From positions 1 to 14,257 of the forward strand of contig JAIFNE010000045.1 in NCBI GenBank assembly GCA_020047875.1: 14,257 bases of DNA. The letters are read 5' to 3'. This document shows, in pieces, positions 6,052-13,777 of the stretch. Origin of the DNA: Hydrogenophaga sp. Its GTDB lineage: Bacteria; Pseudomonadota; Gammaproteobacteria; Burkholderiales; Burkholderiaceae_C. Both the position numbers and the translations under genes were made by a program. Positions within the stretch are counted from its first letter, which is position 1, and each line of letters opens with the position of its first letter. Under the pieces are notes generated by a model. That model did no database searches and was not told where the DNA came from. It was given only the letters and a program-made list of their open reading frames with translations.

Positions 6052-8730
6052 TCACAAACTGTGCGTCACCAGTTTGAAATCGGGGTCGTCGGGGAATGGT
6101 TTGATGAGAAAACCCAAGCTTTTCATCAGTTTGAGCATGCCGGGGTTGTTGGCCAGAACCAGGCCTTCAATTTCGTCCAGCCCCTTGTCGCGCGCCTCTT
6201 CCATGATGCTGAGCATCAGCCGCGACCCCAGGCCTTTGCCATTGAAGTCGTCAGCAACCACCAACGAGAATTCACAGCTGGTTTTGTCTGGATTGGTGAT
6301 GTAACGCGACACCCCGACGATGCGTTTTTTCACCGTGATCTCACCCTGCGCATCGGCCACGCGCTCGCGGTGGATCGCAACCAAAGCCATCTCGCGGTCG
6401 TAGTCGATCAGCGTCAGGCGCGAGAGCATCGGTGGCGGCAGTTCGCGAAGCGACGACACAAAGCGGAAATACCGGCTCTCTGCTGACAGGTTCTGCACCA
6501 GCTCCTGCAGCAACTGGGCATCGCCCGGGTGAATCGGGCGAATGGTGTATTCGCCGCCGCCGCGCAACGGCCACAGCTGCTCGTAGCGCGCCGGGTAAGG
6601 CAGGATGGCCAAGTGGGCGTAGTGGTGAGCCGAGTTGGACGCGTTGTCGATCACGATGCGCGCGTCCACCGCCACCGCCCCGGCCTCATCCACGATGATG
6701 GGGTTGATGTCCATTTCCCGCAGCTGGGGCAGCTCGCACACCATTTCCGACACCCGAAGCAGCACTTGCTCCACCGCTTCGCGATCCACCGCGCTGGCGC
6801 CGCGCCATTCGCCCAGCGTGTCAGCTACGCGTGAGCGTTCGATCAGGCGGCGCGCCAGAAACTGGTTGAGCGGCGGCAGCTCCATGGCGCGGTCGTCGAT
6901 CAATTCAATCATGGTGCCGCCGGCGCCAAACGCAATGACGGGACCAAACGGATCGTCGGTCACCAGACCAATGTAGAGTTCGCGGCCGCGTCGGTTGCGT
7001 GCCATTTTCTGGATCGTCACGCCGTTGATCCGCGCGTCGGGCCTGAGCTTGCCCACGTTGAGAATCATGGTCTGGTAGGTGTCGCGCACCGCGGTGGCGT
7101 TTCCTATGTTCAGCGCCACTCCCTCGACATCGCTCTTGTGGGAGATGTCTGGCGAGTCGATCTTGAGCGCCACCGGGTAGCCCAGCTGAGTGGCAATCAT
7201 CATGGCCTCGTTGGCGCTGCGCGCCTGAATCGTCTGCGTCACCGGAATGTGAAAGGCGGACAACAGTGCCTTGGACTCCATTTCGGTCAGCACCTTGCGG
7301 CGCTCGGCCAGCACGTTTTCAATCAGCAGGCGCGCGCCCTCGATGTCGGGTTTGGCCAGACTGGACAGCGGTGGCGGCGTTTGCTGCAGCAGCAACTGGT
7401 TCTCATAGAAGCTGGCGATGTTTCCAAAGGCGCCCACCGCCGCCTCGGGCGTTCGAAAGCTGGGAATGGCGGCCTGGTTCAGCACCTCGCGCGCAGCGCC
7501 CATCGAGGCGTTGCCCATCCAGCAGCACAGCAGCGGTTTGCCCAGCCGGTCCTTGACCTCGGCCATGGCCTCGGCCACCTCGGCCGCATCCACACCAGAC
7601 TTGGGCGAATGAAGCACCAACACGCCGTCGACGGCCTTGTCGTGGCCGGCGGCGTTGATGGCCAGTCGGTAGTGTTCGGCGCTGGCTTCTTCTGACAGGT
7701 CAATCAGATCGTGCAGCGAAGCCAGCCCGGGCAACTGGGATTTCAGCTGGTCAATGGTGTCTGGCGAGAGCTTGCCCATGGACAGTCCGATCTCGCTCAC
7801 CCAGTCGGCCGCCAGTACACCCGGTCCGCCGCCGTTGGACACAATGGCCAAGCGCTTGCCTACCGGGCGGTAGCGCGACGCGAGGCATTTGGAGGCCGAG
7901 AACAGCTCAACGAAAGAGCGCACCCGCACCGCGCCCGCGCGCCGCAGCGCCGCGTCGAACACATCGTCGCTTCCCACCGCCGTGCCGCTGTGGGTCTGCG
8001 CCGCGGCGTTACCAGCGAGTTTGCGCCCCGCCTTGAGCACCACCACTGGCTTGGCGTTGGCGGCGGCGCGCAGCGCGCTCATGAAGCGGCGGGCATTGGA
8101 AATGCCTTCCATGTAAACCACGATGCTGTGTGTCTGGCCGTCTGACGCGAGGTAGTCCAGCACCTGCGACAGGTTGACCGAGGTGTTTGGGCCCAACGAG
8201 ATCACGCTGGAGAAACCGACCGAATTCTGTGCGGCCCAGTCCAGGATGGAGGCGGTGAGCGCGCCCGACTGCGAAACCAGTGCCAGCGGACCCGCAGCGG
8301 CCAGCGGACCGACCGCGCTGGCGTTCAGGCCCAGGCGCGGGCGTTGCATGCCCAGGCTGTTGGGGCCGAGCAGGTGCATGCCATGACGTTTTGCCACCCG
8401 ATGCATTTCAGCCGCCAGCTCCGAACTCACGCCGCTGCTCACCACCAGCGCGGCGCGGCACTTGATGCGACCGGCCACCTCCAGCGCTTCGACCGCTTCG
8501 CCGGGCTGGAGCGCGATGATGGCCAGATCGGCCCGTGTGTGGGCCAGATCGGCCAGGGTGCCGGTGGTGTGGATGTCGATGAACACCAGGTGGCCGTCGA
8601 AGCGCTGGGCTGTGAGTGCTGCGAGCAGAATGCGCGCCTGTGTGGTCTGGCGTTCGGGCGACTCGCCTTTGTCAGCAAACACCGCGATGTTCTCGGGCTG
8701 GAACAACGGGGTGAGGTAGTGTTTGTCCAT
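6052..8730 (-). CDS. Pat-type protein acetyltransferase: acyl-CoA synthetase (NDP-forming)-like domain fused to GNAT domain
   Basis: The 892-residue protein matches the Pat/YfiQ class (about 886), which acetylates lysines of enzymes such as acetyl-CoA synthetase. The N-terminal part resembles NDP-forming acyl-CoA synthetases: GPNSLG (about 122-127), LVSQSGAL (151-158), THSG with the usual phospho-His position (H247), and an ATP-grasp part with PVALKIDSPDISHKSD and DINPIIV. The C-terminal GNAT domain has EFSLVVADDF (Glu about 820) and the acetyl-CoA loop NGKGLGSRLM (about 830). The usual GAS loop near the N-terminus is replaced by VFADKGE, suggesting altered CoA binding. In Salmonella Pat the synthetase-like part is regulatory. 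It lies 72 bp downstream of a deacetylase-family gene on the same strand, so the two are probably co-transcribed. The Shine-Dalgarno before the ATG is weak. Confidence 0.93.
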   Translation of the reverse strand: MDKHYLTPLFQPENIAVFADKGESPERQTTQARILLAALTAQRFDGHLVFIDIHTTGTLADLAHTRADLAIIALQPGEAVEALEVAGRIKCRAALVVSSGVSSELAAEMHRVAKRHGMHLLGPNSLGMQRPRLGLNASAVGPLAAAGPLALVSQSGALTASILDWAAQNSVGFSSVISLGPNTSVNLSQVLDYLASDGQTHSIVVYMEGISNARRFMSALRAAANAKPVVVLKAGRKLAGNAAAQTHSGTAVGSDDVFDAALRRAGAVRVRSFVELFSASKCLASRYRPVGKRLAIVSNGGGPGVLAADWVSEIGLSMGKLSPDTIDQLKSQLPGLASLHDLIDLSEEASAEHYRLAINAAGHDKAVDGVLVLHSPKSGVDAAEVAEAMAEVKDRLGKPLLCCWMGNASMGAAREVLNQAAIPSFRTPEAAVGAFGNIASFYENQLLLQQTPPPLSSLAKPDIEGARLLIENVLAERRKVLTEMESKALLSAFHIPVTQTIQARSANEAMMIATQLGYPVALKIDSPDISHKSDVEGVALNIGNATAVRDTYQTMILNVGKLRPDARINGVTIQKMARNRRGRELYIGLVTDDPFGPVIAFGAGGTMIELIDDRAMELPPLNQFLARRLIERSRVADTLGEWRGASAVDREAVEQVLLRVSEMVCELPQLREMDINPIIVDEAGAVAVDARIVIDNASNSAHHYAHLAILPYPARYEQLWPLRGGGEYTIRPIHPGDAQLLQELVQNLSAESRYFRFVSSLRELPPPMLSRLTLIDYDREMALVAIHRERVADAQGEITVKKRIVGVSRYITNPDKTSCEFSLVVADDFNGKGLGSRLMLSIMEEARDKGLDEIEGLVLANNPGMLKLMKSLGFLIKPFPDDPDFKLVTHSL

Positions 8731-8802
8731 GGAAAGTCTGGGCCTTGGTGGAAACTTGTTTTTTGGGCAACCAGAGCGGTTGTGTGGTCCGATGAAGTGG
8801 GT

Positions 8803-9729
8803 TCAGTCTGCGCCGATCAGCACCTTGACATGGGCGGCCACGCTGCGCGCCAGCGCACTCAGCACATAACCGCCTTCCAGGCAGGAAATCACCCGACCCT
8901 GGCAATGCTGGTTGGCCACGTTCATCAGCTGGCGCGTGACCCATTCGTAGTCGGCCTCGACCAGACCGAGATTGCCCATGTCGTCTTCGCGGTGGGCATC
9001 GAAGCCGGCCGAGATGTAGATGAGTTGCGGCGCAAAGGCGTGAAGTGCGGGCAGCCAGTGCTGACTGACGGCATCGCGGAAGGCGTCACTGCCGCTGCGG
9101 GTGGGCAGGCCGACGTTGACCATGTTGGGCCCGGTGGCTTGTTCACCGTTGAATGGGTACAGACCTTTTTCGAAAATCGAACACATGAGCACGCGCTCGT
9201 CACCGCGGAAGATGTCTTCGCTGCCATTGCCGTGGTGCACATCGAAGTCAATCAGCGCCACCCGCTGCAGTCCGTGCACATCGAGCGCATGGCGAATACC
9301 CACCGCAATGTTGTTGAAAAAACAAAATCCCATGGCGGCGCTGCGCTCGGCGTGGTGGCCGGGCGGGCGCACCGAACAAAAGGCGGTGGCCGCGCCGCCG
9401 GCCAGCACGAGGTCGGTGGCCTCCACCGCGGCGCCGGCCGCGCGCAGGGCGGCATTGAGCGTGTGCGGGTTCATGCTGGTGTCGGGATCGACCATATGCA
9501 CCCCTTCGGTGGGCGCCGCGTTGAAGATTTCCTTGATGTAAAGCGACGCATGGGCTCGGCACAGCTGCGCTTCGGTGGCCAGCGGTGCGTCATACGGAAC
9601 CATGTAATCGAGCAAGCCCTTGACCAGCAGGTGATCGTTGATGGCGCCCAGCCGCTCGGGGCATTCGGGGTGGTGTTCACCCATGTTGTGGCGGGCACAG
9701 TCGGCGTGTGTGATGTAGGCGGAAATCAT
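8803..9729 (-). CDS. Histone deacetylase-family (class II-like / AcuC-type) zinc deacetylase
   Basis: A 308-residue member of the arginase/deacetylase fold, which removes acetyl groups from lysines, polyamines or other amines using zinc. Motifs: HHPECPERL (19-27), RPPGHHA with the catalytic His pair (125-126), GFCFFNNIAVG, DFDVHHGNG with zinc ligands D163 and H165, SAGFDAH with zinc ligand D244, and LEGGY (284-288). All catalytic residues are present. The LEGGY ending and overall length are like bacterial class II-type proteins. The ATG has a good AAGGAG Shine-Dalgarno 10 bases upstream. The downstream gene encodes a Pat-type acetyltransferase, so protein deacetylation is a reasonable role, like the acuA/acuC pair of Bacillus; acetylpolyamine hydrolysis is the alternative. 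Confidence 0.93.
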   Translation of the reverse strand: MISAYITHADCARHNMGEHHPECPERLGAINDHLLVKGLLDYMVPYDAPLATEAQLCRAHASLYIKEIFNAAPTEGVHMVDPDTSMNPHTLNAALRAAGAAVEATDLVLAGGAATAFCSVRPPGHHAERSAAMGFCFFNNIAVGIRHALDVHGLQRVALIDFDVHHGNGSEDIFRGDERVLMCSIFEKGLYPFNGEQATGPNMVNVGLPTRSGSDAFRDAVSQHWLPALHAFAPQLIYISAGFDAHREDDMGNLGLVEADYEWVTRQLMNVANQHCQGRVISCLEGGYVLSALARSVAAHVKVLIGAD

Positions 9730-9867
9730 GGTGGTTTGTCTCCTTGTGCAGCGTTTTTATGAAAACTTTGGCGCCAATCTATTCCTGGAAGCTGACACAT
9801 GCCTTGATCTCTCGCAAGAACGGGTATTCCCCGGGGTGTCGCCGGTAGTTGCACTCGCGCGGCAAAC

Positions 9868-9896
9868 GAAAAAAAGCCCCGGCTCGGCGGGGCTTT
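9868..9896 (-). terminator. Rho-independent terminator of the Spy/CpxP-like gene
   Basis: On the minus strand AAAGCCCC (9896-9889) pairs with GGGGCTTT (9880-9873) around an 8-base loop, followed at once by a run of T. It begins about 30 bp after the stop of the 9926-10471 gene. The remainder of the gap up to the deacetylase start (9750-9867) shows no convincing promoter; it has a TTGGCGCCAA palindrome at 9768-9777 of unknown meaning. Confidence 0.88.
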
Positions 9897-9925
9897 GGGG
9901 AATGGCGAACTTCTCTCGTGTGGTT

Positions 9926-10471
9926 TCAGCTGCGCGGGCCCATGGATTCGTGGTGAGCACCGCGGTGTTTGCCATGCATGCCGGCGCGCTGGAAGTGCGC
10001 CTGGGTGTCAAACCGCTTTTGCTGCTCGGGGGTCAGCGCGCTGTACAGGCTGCGGGTGGCGTCGATCCGGCGCGTCATGGCGGCGGCGCGTTCGGCTTGG
10101 TGCGCCTGCATCTTGTCCAGCCGCTCGGGTGTGGTCAGCTTGGCCATGTCTTCCCGCTTGGCGTGGCGTTCGCCCTTCCCCTTCGATTCTGGGCCAGTGC
10201 GTGTGACATAAGCATTCCAGGCCGGCTCTTGTTCGGCGGTGATGCCCAGTGCTGTTTTCAGGGCCGCCTGCCGCTCGGCGTGGCGCTGCTGCATCTTGGC
10301 CTGGCGCTCGCTGGGTGGGGTGGCTTGTTGGTCTGCGCGCTGTGCCATGTGCTGGGCGCGAAGTTCGGGCGATGGCGCGCTGGCGGTTTGCGCAAAGCTC
10401 AGGACGGCGAATGAGGTCAGCGAGGCGGCCAGGGTGGCGGCGATGAGCTTGCGGGTGGTGGTGGATTGCAT
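9926..10471 (-). CDS. Periplasmic Spy/CpxP-like (LTXXQ) protein
   Basis: A 181-residue exported protein. Residues 1-28 form a signal peptide: RK near the start, a hydrophobic stretch through LTSFAVLSFA, then AQTASA. The mature part is almost all helix, rich in Gln, Arg, His and Met, with a GITAEQEPAW repeat (about 76-85) and the LTPEQQKRFD motif (146-155) that marks the Spy/CpxP family of periplasmic chaperones or metal-stress proteins. The C-terminal 25 residues are rich in His and Met, suggesting metal contact. The frame is open further upstream to 10828, but the start at 10471 is chosen because an AGGAG Shine-Dalgarno sits 5 bases before the ATG and the signal peptide follows. It lies beside cueR/copZ/copA, which supports a copper or envelope-stress role. 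Confidence 0.85.
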   Translation of the reverse strand: MQSTTTRKLIAATLAASLTSFAVLSFAQTASAPSPELRAQHMAQRADQQATPPSERQAKMQQRHAERQAALKTALGITAEQEPAWNAYVTRTGPESKGKGERHAKREDMAKLTTPERLDKMQAHQAERAAAMTRRIDATRSLYSALTPEQQKRFDTQAHFQRAGMHGKHRGAHHESMGPRS

Positions 10472-10610
10472 GGTGACTCCTGAAAGCGTTTGAAGAGAAA
10501 GACACCGGGTCTGATGCCTTGCCTGCAGTGTCGGCGCGCCATGTTTCGGGTGTGTGCTGCTGTGCGACTGCTGTGTAAAGTTTTGTTGCTCCCTCGTGCG
10601 GCGGCGTGTG

Positions 10611-11063
10611 TCAGGGGTGGGCCAGGTCGTCAAGAATCGGGCAGTCGGGCCGCCCGTCGCCGGGGCAGAGGCAGAGCAGCGTCTGCAGGCTGCGCTGCAT
10701 GGCCTGCAGCGCTTCAATGCGCTCGCCAAGCGCCTGCTGGTGCTTCTGGGCGATGCGCTTGACGCTGGCGCTGCTGCGCTTGCGGTTGTGCCACAGGCCG
10801 ACCAGCTCGGCGATGTCGTCCAGTCCAAAACCCATCTGTCGGGCGCGACGGATGAACCGCAGCGTATGCACGTCGGCCATGCCGTACTGGCGGTAGTTGC
10901 TGTCGGTGCGGCGCACCGCGCCCAGCAGGCCCAGCGATTCGTAATGGCGCAGCATCTTGGGCGAGATGTCGCTCAGGCGTGCCGCCTCACCGATGCTGAC
11001 GGGCCAGGCCGACACGGCGGTCAGCGCGGTGTCTGGCGTCTGGCGGCTGATGGCCCTGGCCAT
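10611..11063 (-). CDS. cueR: Cu(I)-responsive MerR-family regulator CueR
   Basis: CueR senses Cu(I)/Ag(I)/Au(I) and turns on copper export genes by untwisting promoters with long spacers. The N-terminal DNA-binding part has SIGEAARLSDISPKMLRHYE and YRQYG; a long dimerisation helix follows; the metal loop near the C-terminus reads CPGDGRPDC, two Cys eight residues apart as in E. coli CueR (C112/C120). An extra Cys two residues earlier is also present. Compared with most CueR proteins there are about 20 additional N-terminal residues before SIGEAA, with no start codon closer that has a ribosome site. ATG 11063 follows the copZ stop by 2 bases; a GTG at 11069 overlapping that stop (GTGA) is an alternative. 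It is in an operon with copZ. Confidence 0.9.
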   Translation of the reverse strand: MARAISRQTPDTALTAVSAWPVSIGEAARLSDISPKMLRHYESLGLLGAVRRTDSNYRQYGMADVHTLRFIRRARQMGFGLDDIAELVGLWHNRKRSSASVKRIAQKHQQALGERIEALQAMQRSLQTLLCLCPGDGRPDCPILDDLAHP

Positions 11064-11065
11064 GT

Positions 11066-11263
11066 TCACGCGTCGACGCTGTAGCCTTCTTCGCGGATCG
11101 CCTCGGCCAGCGATTCGCGGGGCTGCAGGCTGTTCACGTCCACCCGGTTCTGGCCACGGTCGATGTGCACCTCGGCCTGCGGGTCCAGCGTCTTGATGGC
11201 GGTGGTCACCGCCTTTTCGCAGTGGCCGCAGGTCATGCCCTGCACGGTGAAGGTCTGGTTCAT
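11066..11263 (-). CDS. copZ: Copper chaperone CopZ (heavy-metal-associated domain protein)
   Basis: A 65-residue single HMA domain (ferredoxin-like fold) that binds Cu(I) through the GMTCGHC motif (Cys about 12 and 15) and passes it to the copper ATPase. The length is typical. The start is the ATG giving MNQTFTVQGMTC, with a GGAG Shine-Dalgarno 9 bases upstream; the open frame runs further up but the longer form would cross the promoter. The reading frame ends within a few bases of the cueR start, so copZ-cueR is one translationally linked operon, controlled by the CueR-type promoter at 11293-11323. Confidence 0.93.
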   Translation of the reverse strand: MNQTFTVQGMTCGHCEKAVTTAIKTLDPQAEVHIDRGQNRVDVNSLQPRESLAEAIREEGYSVDA

Positions 11264-11292
11264 TGGAAAATCTCCAAGGTTAAAAAAACCAG

Positions 11293-11323
11293 AGGTTGGG
11301 GCCTGACACCGTGTCAAGGTCAA
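11293..11323 (-). promoter_or_regulatory. CueR-type promoter/operator of copZ-cueR
   Basis: On the minus strand the -35 TTGACC (11323-11318) and -10 CAACCT (11298-11293) are 19 bp apart, the long spacer typical of MerR-family promoters. The spacer holds the dyad TGACAC-C-GTGTCA (plus strand 11304-11316). The -10 is one base from my recollection of the E. coli copA -10 (TAACCT). Start is expected near 11286, giving a leader of about 23 nt with the copZ Shine-Dalgarno. Confidence 0.75.
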
Positions 11324-11373
11324 GCGCGCCAGGCTTCTGGTCACAAACGATACACGCTGAAATGGGCGCAGGC

Positions 11374-11404
11374 TTGACCTTCCCACGGGGGGAAAGCTTA
11401 CAGT
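11374..11404 (+). promoter_or_regulatory. CueR-type promoter/operator of copA
   Basis: The -35 TTGACC (11374-11379), a 19-bp spacer and the -10 TACAGT (11399-11404) are present, with a CTTCCC...GGGAAAG dyad in the spacer. TTGACCTTCCC is the same opening as the E. coli copA promoter. Start should fall at 11410-11412, on the copA ATG itself. Confidence 0.8.
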
Positions 11405-11410
11405 GGCCGC

Positions 11411-13777
11411 ATGACCACCGCTGTTGCGCCACCCAAGTTCCCGAGCGCCGGGCAAGAAACCCAATCACCCGCTGACGCCACCACCGCCCGGATCGACATC
11501 GGCATTGGCGGCATGACCTGTGCCTCTTGCGTGTCGCGGGTGGAGCGGGCGCTGAAAAAGCAGGCCGGGGTGAGCGATGCCACGGTGAACCTGGCCACCG
11601 AATCGGCCCGGGTGACGGTGGCTGACGGTGACGCGGTGCAGACGCTGGCACGGCTCAAGCGGGCGGTTCGCGACGCTGGTTACGAGCCTCGCACCCTGGA
11701 GCTGCCGGCCGATCCGGGCGGCGAGCGCTGGCATGGGGTTTCTCGCGATCTGCTGCCGGTGCTGATCGGTGTGTTGCTGTCGGCGCCGCTGGTGTTGCCG
11801 ATGGCGGGCGACCTGTTTGGCCAGCACTGGATGTTGCCGGGCTGGATGCAGTTTGTGCTGGCCACGCCGGTGCAGTTCTGGCTGGGTGCGCGGTTTTACA
11901 AGGCCGGCTGGCACGCGCTCAGGGCGCTGACTGGCAACATGGAGCTGCTGGTGGCCATTGGCACCACGGCCGGCTGGGCGCTTTCCACCTGGCTCTGGCT
12001 CAGCGCCGAACCGGGTGAGATGGTGCATCTGTATTTTGAGGGCTCGGCGGTGGTGATCACGCTGGTGCTGCTGGGCAAGTGGCTGGAGTCGCGCGCCAAG
12101 CGCCAGACCACCAGTGCGATCCGCGCGCTGCATGCCTTGCGCCCGGAGCGCGCCCACCTGCTGCCTGATGGCGTGCGGCGCACCGAACTCACCGATGTGC
12201 CGGTGGACGAACTGCTGCCTGGCGACCTGATCCGCGTGTTGCCGGGCGAGCGCTTTGCGGCCGATGGCGAGTTGCTCAGCGGCGAGACGCAGGCCGACGA
12301 ATCGATGCTCACGGGCGAGGCTCGCCTGGTGCCCAAGGGCGAGGGCGATAGCGTCACCGGCGGCTCGCTTAATGGCGAGGGCTCGGTGCAGATGCGGGTG
12401 CGCGCGGTGGGTGCGCAAAGCACGCTGGCGCAGATCATTGCGCTGGTGCAAGACGCGCAGGCCGGCAAGGCGCCGGTGCAGCGGCTGGTGGACCGGGTGG
12501 CGGCGGTGTTTGTGCCGGTGGTTCTGCTGATTGCGGCCATTACGCTGGCCGCCTGGTTGTGGAGCGGCGCGCCGGCGCAGGAGGCGCTGCTGCACGCGGT
12601 GGCGGTGCTGGTGATCGCCTGCCCGTGTGCCTTGGGTCTGGCCACGCCGACCGCCATCATGGCGGGCACCGGTGTCGCCGCGCAGCATGGCATTCTGATC
12701 AAGGATGTCGAGGCGCTGGAGATCGCGCACCGGGTGGACACGGTCGCCTTCGACAAGACCGGCACCCTCACCGAAGGCCGCCCGCGCTTGCTGCACATCG
12801 AGGCGGTGAGCGGTGTGGACGAAGCGTCGGCGCTGCGGGCCGCGGCTGCGCTGCAGGCCCACAGCGAGCACCCGCTGGCCCGTGCGGTGCTGGATCTGGC
12901 GCGGCAGCGCGGCGAGCCGCTGGCGCCCGATGCGGCGCACGGGGTGCAGGCGTTGGGCGGGCGCGGCAGCGAAGGCTGGGTGCAGGGCGCCAGGCTGGTG
13001 CTGGGCAGCGTGCGCTGGATGGACGAACTCGGCGTGGATCTTGGCCCGCTGGCCGCGAGCGTGCAGCAGCACCAGGCCCAGGGCGCCACCGTGTCGCTGC
13101 TGGCCAGCCAGGCCAGTGAAGGCGCGGCCTGGACGCCACTGGCGCTGCTGGCGTTCGGCGACGAACCCAAGGCCGGTGCACGCGAGGCGCTGGCCCAATT
13201 GCGCGCCCACGGCTTGCGCCTCTTCATGGTGTCGGGCGACAACCGGGGCGCTGCCCACGCCATGGCGCGCCGGCTCGGGCTCAATCCCGACGCTGGCGAG
13301 GTGATTGCCGAGGTGCTGCCCGGCGACAAGGCCGCCGTGGTGGCGCAACTGCAAGCCGGCCGCTCGCCGTCGGCAAACCACGCAGAGACACGGGGAGCGC
13401 TTCATGTGGTGGCCATGGTGGGCGACGGGGTGAACGACGCCCCGGCACTCGCAGCGGCCGATGTCGGGTTGGCCATGGGCGCGATGGACGGCGGGCCAGG
13501 CGGTTCGGACGTGGCCATGCACGCCGCCGGCATCACCCTGCTGCGCGGCGATCCGGCGCTGGTGGCCGCTGCGTTGGACATCTCGCGCAAGACGGTGCGC
13601 AAAATCCGCCAGAATCTGTTCTGGGCCTTCGCGTACAACGCCGCCGGCATTCCGCTGGCAGCGCTCGGCTATCTGAGCCCGGTGATTGCTGGTGCCGCGA
13701 TGGCGCTGAGCTCGGTGAGTGTGGTGAGCAACGCGCTGCTGCTCAAGCGCTGGAAGCCGCCGGCGAACCGGAATTGA
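11411..13777 (+). CDS. copA: Cu(I)-exporting P1B-type ATPase CopA
   Basis: An inner-membrane pump that exports Cu(I) with ATP. The 788-residue protein has one N-terminal HMA domain (GGMTCASC, C37/C40), eight expected membrane helices, the actuator motif TGE (301-303), the transport motif CPC (404-406), the phosphorylation site DKTGT (D448), the P1B-specific HP (H487), GDGVND (from 671), and late-helix Asn/Met-Ser residues (YN and MALSSVSVVSNALLLKR). All residues needed for transport are present. An unusual stretch of about 14 residues (652-665) sits before VAMVGDG. The ATG 11411 is the only start that keeps the HMA first strand; it has no Shine-Dalgarno. It is divergent from copZ-cueR and under a CueR-type promoter. 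Confidence 0.96.
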   Translation: MTTAVAPPKFPSAGQETQSPADATTARIDIGIGGMTCASCVSRVERALKKQAGVSDATVNLATESARVTVADGDAVQTLARLKRAVRDAGYEPRTLELPADPGGERWHGVSRDLLPVLIGVLLSAPLVLPMAGDLFGQHWMLPGWMQFVLATPVQFWLGARFYKAGWHALRALTGNMELLVAIGTTAGWALSTWLWLSAEPGEMVHLYFEGSAVVITLVLLGKWLESRAKRQTTSAIRALHALRPERAHLLPDGVRRTELTDVPVDELLPGDLIRVLPGERFAADGELLSGETQADESMLTGEARLVPKGEGDSVTGGSLNGEGSVQMRVRAVGAQSTLAQIIALVQDAQAGKAPVQRLVDRVAAVFVPVVLLIAAITLAAWLWSGAPAQEALLHAVAVLVIACPCALGLATPTAIMAGTGVAAQHGILIKDVEALEIAHRVDTVAFDKTGTLTEGRPRLLHIEAVSGVDEASALRAAAALQAHSEHPLARAVLDLARQRGEPLAPDAAHGVQALGGRGSEGWVQGARLVLGSVRWMDELGVDLGPLAASVQQHQAQGATVSLLASQASEGAAWTPLALLAFGDEPKAGAREALAQLRAHGLRLFMVSGDNRGAAHAMARRLGLNPDAGEVIAEVLPGDKAAVVAQLQAGRSPSANHAETRGALHVVAMVGDGVNDAPALAAADVGLAMGAMDGGPGGSDVAMHAAGITLLRGDPALVAAALDISRKTVRKIRQNLFWAFAYNAAGIPLAALGYLSPVIAGAAMALSSVSVVSNALLLKRWKPPANRN
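13364..13405 (+). repeat. Possible short inserted element inside copA
   Basis: These 42 bases encode the extra segment SPSANHAETRGALH between the LQAGR and VVAMVGDG parts of the ATPase. They include AACCACGCAGAGACACGGGG, which resembles the CGCAGAGACACGGAGA-type dispersed repeats seen in various bacterial genomes. The insertion keeps frame. No second copy is seen in the window. Confidence 0.35.

Noticed and set aside
8770..8795. Small CAACC/GGTTG hairpin between deacetylase and acetyltransferase genes as a terminator
   Set aside because: Only a 5-bp stem and no T tract on the transcribed (minus) strand, so the two genes are more likely co-transcribed.
8344..9762. 472-codon plus-strand open frame opposite the acetyltransferase start and deacetylase gene
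   Set aside because: It spans two genes and the gap between them, has no recognisable motif, and mirrors the codon positions of the true genes.
10472..10828. Upstream extension of the Spy/CpxP-like open frame
   Set aside because: It overlaps the cueR gene in another frame; the signal peptide and an AGGAG ribosome site place the start at 10471.
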